Shown here: positions 20,651-23,937 of the stretch, piece after piece | How positions within the stretch are numbered: position 1 is the stretch's first letter | How the letters are laid out: every line of letters begins with the position of its first letter | Notes under the pieces: generated by a model | Database searches by the model: none | What the model saw: only the letters and a program-made list of their open reading frames with translations | What the model was told of the DNA's origin: nothing | DNA from: Pirellulales bacterium | Lineage (GTDB): Bacteria > Planctomycetota > Planctomycetia > Pirellulales > Thermoguttaceae | DNA: 23,937 nucleotides | Assembly (NCBI GenBank): GCA_030605745.1 | Contig: JAUWHT010000130.1 | Span: forward strand, 1 to 23,937 | Direction of reading: 5' to 3' | Position numbers and translations under genes: made by a program

Positions 20651-21949
20651 CTATTGGTCTTGATGTTCAGTCCGAGTCGACTGCCCCGGAATTATTTCGC
20701 CGCGGACCAGGTCCTCGAAGGTTTGCCGGCGGCGGATCAGGTGGACTTGGCCGTCTTGGATCAGCACCTCGGCGGCCAGCGGTTTGGAGTTGTAGTTCGA
20801 ACCCATCACGGAACCGTACGCCCCGGCACACTCGATCACTAGCAGTTCGCCGACCTTTGCCTCGGGCAGCAGCCGGGTGGTGACGAAGCCGCCTTTCTTT
20901 TGGGTGAAGATATCGCCCGACTCGCAAAGCGGGCCGCCGACGATCACTTCCTGCTCGGGCCGACGCATATCGCCGTCTTCCGGGACAATCGACATCGGGT
21001 GGTAGGCGCCGTAGAGGACCGGTCGGGCCAGGTTGTTGAAGCCCGCGTCGACCAGGTAGAACGTGTTGTCGGCCTGCCGCTTGATTGCGCGGATCTCGGT
21101 CACCAGGTAACCGCTCTCGGCAACCAGGTAGCGGCCCGGCTCGATCTCCAGACGCACCGCGTGCCCGAACTTCTCTTCCAGCCGCTTTCGCGTGGCGTTC
21201 CACAGGGCGTAGTAGGCGTCCAGGTCGACGTAGTCTTCCCCCGGCCGGTACACCACCGGCAGTCCACCGCCGGCGCTGATCGACTTCAGCCCAGGCCCCA
21301 ACTTGGCGGCCGCCTTCTCCATGGCCCCGCAGACCCGCGAAAGGTGTTCCAGGTCGGTGCCCGAGCCGATGTGCATGTGCGCCCCGGTTATCTCCAGCCG
21401 GCAGCGCTCGGCACGCTCCACGCATTCGGCAATCTGCTGGCGCCAGATGCCGTGCTTCGAGCGCCTGCCGCCCGTGTTGGTCTTCCGGCTGTGTCCGTGC
21501 CCGAAGCCGGGGTTGATCCGCAGGGTGATCTCCCGGCCCGGCGCCCGGCTGCCGAGTTGGTCGATCATGTCGGCCGAGCCGCAATTGACGTGGATGTCCT
21601 GCTCGACGCACAGTTCGAGCGATTCGGCGTCGAAGACATCGGCCGTGTAGACGATCGGCGGTGGGTCGCCCTGGGCCGAGTAGCCGGCCGCGATTGCCCG
21701 GCGTATCTCGGCCGCACTGACCGCGTCGACCAGCACCCCGTGCCGGCGCACCAGGTCGAGGATGGCCAGGTTCGAGCAGGCCTTCTGGGCGTAGCGCACT
21801 TGGTCGAACGCCGCCAGGTCGCCGATTCGCTCGAGGATCACTGCGGCATCGTAGACAAACGTGGGCGTGCCGAACTGCCGGGCGAGTTCGGCCACGAGAA
21901 TCCCGGCGATCTCGGTTCGCGACGTGAAAAAGCGAGGCGGTGTGGGCAT
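20651..21949 (-). CDS. lysA: Diaminopimelate decarboxylase
   Basis: 432 residues from ATG 21949. It is the last step of lysine biosynthesis: meso-diaminopimelate to lysine, PLP-dependent, fold type III. The PLP lysine is Lys56 in VRYAQKACSN; HMHIGSGTD and SAGGGLPVVY bind the phosphate region; GPLCESGDIF carries the conserved Cys-Glu of the dimer active site; ECAGAYGSVMGSNYNSKP is the C-terminal signature. Two overlapping longer frames are shadows. Its promoter-like -35 and spacer are shared with the isomerase promoter. Lysine made here is also the precursor that EpmB and EpmA use, although the genes are unlinked. Confidence 0.96.
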   Translation of the reverse strand: MPTPPRFFTSRTEIAGILVAELARQFGTPTFVYDAAVILERIGDLAAFDQVRYAQKACSNLAILDLVRRHGVLVDAVSAAEIRRAIAAGYSAQGDPPPIVYTADVFDAESLELCVEQDIHVNCGSADMIDQLGSRAPGREITLRINPGFGHGHSRKTNTGGRRSKHGIWRQQIAECVERAERCRLEITGAHMHIGSGTDLEHLSRVCGAMEKAAAKLGPGLKSISAGGGLPVVYRPGEDYVDLDAYYALWNATRKRLEEKFGHAVRLEIEPGRYLVAESGYLVTEIRAIKRQADNTFYLVDAGFNNLARPVLYGAYHPMSIVPEDGDMRRPEQEVIVGGPLCESGDIFTQKKGGFVTTRLLPEAKVGELLVIECAGAYGSVMGSNYNSKPLAAEVLIQDGQVHLIRRRQTFEDLVRGEIIPGQSTRTEHQDQ

Positions 21950-21996
21950 CGTGGCACGGTCCCCAACAGAACGAATCGAGCACCCGGCACTTGTAG

Positions 21997-22025
21997 ATCT
22001 TGAGCAGGGCAATCAGGCTTGTCAA
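21997..22025 (-). promoter_or_regulatory. Candidate lysA promoter
   Basis: TTGACA (minus strand, 22020-22025), 17-bp spacer, CAAGAT (21997-22002), a weak -10. The 24 bp from 22003 to 22026 match 3058-3081 with one change. Confidence 0.5.
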
Positions 22026-22030
22026 GAGGC

Positions 22031-23164
22031 TCAGATCTTGATGAACGTCTTCTTTCGATACATCCAATACAAGATCAACCAGATAACCGAGAATCCGGCC
22101 ACTCCTCGCACAAGGTCATTACATGACCCCAACCATTTGGCTAATCCGCCCACAAAGATATCTCCAATCAAGCGGAAATCGAACAGCCGGGTGGATACAT
22201 ATACGGCAATTGCGTTCATTCCGATCACGACAAGTCCGAACGCACATTTTTTCAGACCCCATACGTCTATCAGCAGATAGAACAGCGCCAACAGCAAGTA
22301 GCACCAGCCGGCCGCGTAAAGCACGAACGAGCTGGTCCACAGGTACTTGATGATCGGGAAGGAATCGTTCCAAATCAGGCCGAGGACCAGGCAGGCGATT
22401 CCCGCTGCCAAGAGCCCGATGATCTTGGTCACTTGTTTTCGTTCTGAACGCAGCAAGTATCCCGCCATCACTCCCAGCATTACGGTGCTGCCGAAAGTCA
22501 TGCTGCTGAGAATCCAGGTGTAGGTCAGTGGCGGGCGGAACGGTCCGAGTATCAGTTTGTCGAGATAAACGGCCAGGTTTCCTTCCGGCGTCAGCACCCC
22601 TGGGCCGTATCCCGGCACCGGCACGCACGTCATCAAGATCCAAAACAACAGCATCAGCATGACTGCCAATAGGATCTGGCATACTTTTCCAAGGTGAAGC
22701 ATTGCTATCGACGCGATGAGGTAGCCTGCGGCGATGCTCTGGAGTGTGTTGCTGTAGAGCTGTAGCTTCGACAGGTCGTACTTCAGCAAGTTTCCCTGCA
22801 CCATCATGCCGAGGATCCAGAGGATTACCACCCGCTTGACCACGTGATAATAAAGCTGTTTCTTGCTATCTCCTCGGGCGATACGCTTGCCGAAGGAGAA
22901 TGGCATCGCGACTCCGACGATGAAAAGGAACAGCGGCATGATAAGGTCTTCAAAACGGAATCCCTCCCATTTTACATGCTGTAGTTGTGTGCTGATGAAC
23001 CTGGTTGCAGGACAATCGAAGATTTTGTCCAGGCTGCCGAAAATCCATTGCCCGCCGATGATCCAAAACATTACGAAACCACGCAACGCATCGACAGAGG
23101 CCAATCTGCTGCTCGTGGTCACGGCGTGACTGCCCGCAACGGTGTTCTCACTTGATTCGGACAT
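22031..23164 (-). CDS. NagX-like membrane acyltransferase (DUF5009/heparan-alpha-glucosaminide N-acetyltransferase-like)
   Basis: 377 residues from ATG 23164, with GGAG 6 nt upstream; the TTG further up is not needed. About ten membrane helices. The N-terminal signature RLASVDALRGFVMFWIIGGQ, then EDLIMPLFLFIVGVAMPFSF, is that of the NagX/HGSNAT family, whose members acetylate amino sugars or transport acetyl groups across membranes. The start overlaps the end of the upstream gene by 17 bp, so the two are coupled. GC content is lower than in lysA. A sugar N-acetylation role fits a partner with deacetylase-like features, but the substrate is unknown. Confidence 0.85.
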   Translation of the reverse strand: MSESSENTVAGSHAVTTSSRLASVDALRGFVMFWIIGGQWIFGSLDKIFDCPATRFISTQLQHVKWEGFRFEDLIMPLFLFIVGVAMPFSFGKRIARGDSKKQLYYHVVKRVVILWILGMMVQGNLLKYDLSKLQLYSNTLQSIAAGYLIASIAMLHLGKVCQILLAVMLMLLFWILMTCVPVPGYGPGVLTPEGNLAVYLDKLILGPFRPPLTYTWILSSMTFGSTVMLGVMAGYLLRSERKQVTKIIGLLAAGIACLVLGLIWNDSFPIIKYLWTSSFVLYAAGWCYLLLALFYLLIDVWGLKKCAFGLVVIGMNAIAVYVSTRLFDFRLIGDIFVGGLAKWLGSCNDLVRGVAGFSVIWLILYWMYRKKTFIKI

Positions 23165-23753
23165 TGTGAACTCCAACGCCGGCCGGGATTTTCACTCTTA
23201 ACTGTTTGGAGAGATCGGCATTCTTTATCACGGTTTTGCCATCCACGCTGATTGTTGACCGGCCCAGATCTTTCGCCAGCCAATCGGATAACAGCAGATT
23301 CCACTGCGATGTATGGTCCCTAAAATACCGGCAGTAGTGCGGGTCGTAGCTAACCTGCAGGGCGAGGTCTTTTCCTCCGCCGCCCGAGAGCTTGGCGTGG
23401 ATGTAGCCGATATACTCGTTAAGCCCCATCCACTCGACATTAGGATGTTCCTCGAAGACCCGCAGGAATTGTTCGGGATGCTCGGCTATTCCCTTGTCGT
23501 GGCCGTCCGGCGGCGCCTCGACCCGCAACGGGTCCTCCATTGTACCCTCGAAATCCCAACCGCGAACCGCCATATCCGGGCCCAGATAACCTCTCCACGA
23601 GCGATCTCCCGTGTGAAACCAGCCGAATCCGGCGCGGGCGGCCAACCGCGAGGTGTGGTTGGGATACGAAGTGGAAACCCCATCCCCACCGCGAATGAAC
23701 GCTAAAGGGGTTATTCCGAACTGATGTTCCATCCACCTGATACCGGTTTTCAT
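23148..23753 (-). CDS. C-terminal part of a deacetylase-like protein, probably 5'-truncated
   Basis: 201 residues from ATG 23753, but the same frame stays open to 23837 with protein-like residues (LARAEYTRRNKEIPAAEAFW) and no start codon before an in-frame TGA (23838-23840). Blocks FGITPLAFIRGGDGVS and TSRLAARAGFGWFHTG recall the C-terminal part of NodB-type polysaccharide deacetylases, and DGKTVIKNADLSKQLRVKIP looks like a small beta-sandwich end. No ATG/GTG/TTG lies in the extra part, so the N-terminal half, with the metal-binding motifs, has been lost. It overlaps the acyltransferase. A good promoter lies just upstream and now serves both. Family call is tentative. Confidence 0.5.
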   Translation of the reverse strand: MKTGIRWMEHQFGITPLAFIRGGDGVSTSYPNHTSRLAARAGFGWFHTGDRSWRGYLGPDMAVRGWDFEGTMEDPLRVEAPPDGHDKGIAEHPEQFLRVFEEHPNVEWMGLNEYIGYIHAKLSGGGGKDLALQVSYDPHYCRYFRDHTSQWNLLLSDWLAKDLGRSTISVDGKTVIKNADLSKQLRVKIPAGVGVHNVRIK

Positions 23754-23866
23754 TCGCCAGAAGGCCTCGGCAGCCGGAATCTCCTTGTTTCTTCGGGTAT
23801 ACTCAGCACGGGCGAGGTTTGCGGTTTTTTGGACCGGTCACGCAGTACCGGCGTGTCAGCAATCAC

Positions 23867-23878
23867 TGCTAGCACAAC
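23867..23878 (-). promoter_or_regulatory. Putative operator near the start of the deacetylase/acyltransferase transcript
   Basis: TGCTAGCACAAC, identical to 16099-16110 and in the same place relative to the -10 box. Confidence 0.5.
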
Positions 23879-23880
23879 GA

Positions 23881-23909
23881 AATATAGTCATCCGTAAACT
23901 GCTGGTCAA
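23881..23909 (-). promoter_or_regulatory. Promoter of the deacetylase-like/acyltransferase pair
   Basis: Minus strand TTGACC (23904-23909), 17-bp spacer, TATATT (23881-23886), nearly consensus. Confidence 0.65.
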
Positions 23910-23937
23910 GATCAAAAATCCGGAATTGGCGAACCGG

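Noticed and set aside
20667..22067. 466-codon minus-strand frame overlapping lysA
   Set aside because: It is a shadow of lysA in another frame, rich in Arg, Gly and Pro, with no domain.

Overview
The window reads as chromosome from a GC-rich planctomycete (Pirellulales/Thermoguttaceae-like). The grounds are the twin-arginine-tagged Gfo/Idh/MocA dehydrogenases, a DUF1080 protein, a very large secreted PQQ-like propeller protein, the many GC-rich palindromic elements between genes, and a set of core genes (aroB, dprA, lysA, efp). The assignment comes from gene content and style, not from a marker gene. No rRNA, tRNA or CRISPR array was seen.

Layout. 1-4437 is a leftward sugar-catabolism group: two paralogous Tat-exported oxidoreductases flank a sugar-phosphate isomerase/epimerase-like protein, and a DUF1080 gene with a broken 3' end follows. 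4770-7958 is a rightward, secreted, degenerate-methyltransferase/beta-propeller protein. 7859-8507 holds a hicAB toxin-antitoxin module behind a decayed copy of the 3' end of epmB. 8510-11184 is the complete EF-P beta-lysylation set: epmB on the minus strand, divergent from efp and epmA. 11265-12413 is a RelE/HigB-type toxin with an XRE regulator and a well-formed operator/promoter; aroB (12426-13514) follows directly. 13556-15982 is an AT-richer, probably imported, glycoside-hydrolase-like gene. 16181-16834 is a graveyard containing the 3' end of a trkH gene joined to a short ORF start. dprA (16834-17979) converges on an M48 protease. The leftward group lysA, a retropepsin-like protein and the M48 protease occupies 18327-21949. 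A NagX-like membrane acyltransferase and a C-terminal fragment of a deacetylase-like protein close the window.

How it works together. EpmB converts (S)-alpha-lysine to (R)-beta-lysine, EpmA attaches it to EF-P, and the target residue falls at position 34 when the GTG start is used, as in Escherichia coli. The left group and the two sugar-related genes at 13556-15982 and 22031-23837 look like scavenging of modified sugars or glycans.

The most unusual theme is repeats at gene ends. Four different tandem repeats, all with a 7-bp unit, lie at gene boundaries and supply start codons, stop codons or terminal residues. Dispersed palindromes do the same. Several genes therefore have termini made from repeat sequence. 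Two pairs of unlinked promoters also share extended sequence that may mark common regulation.
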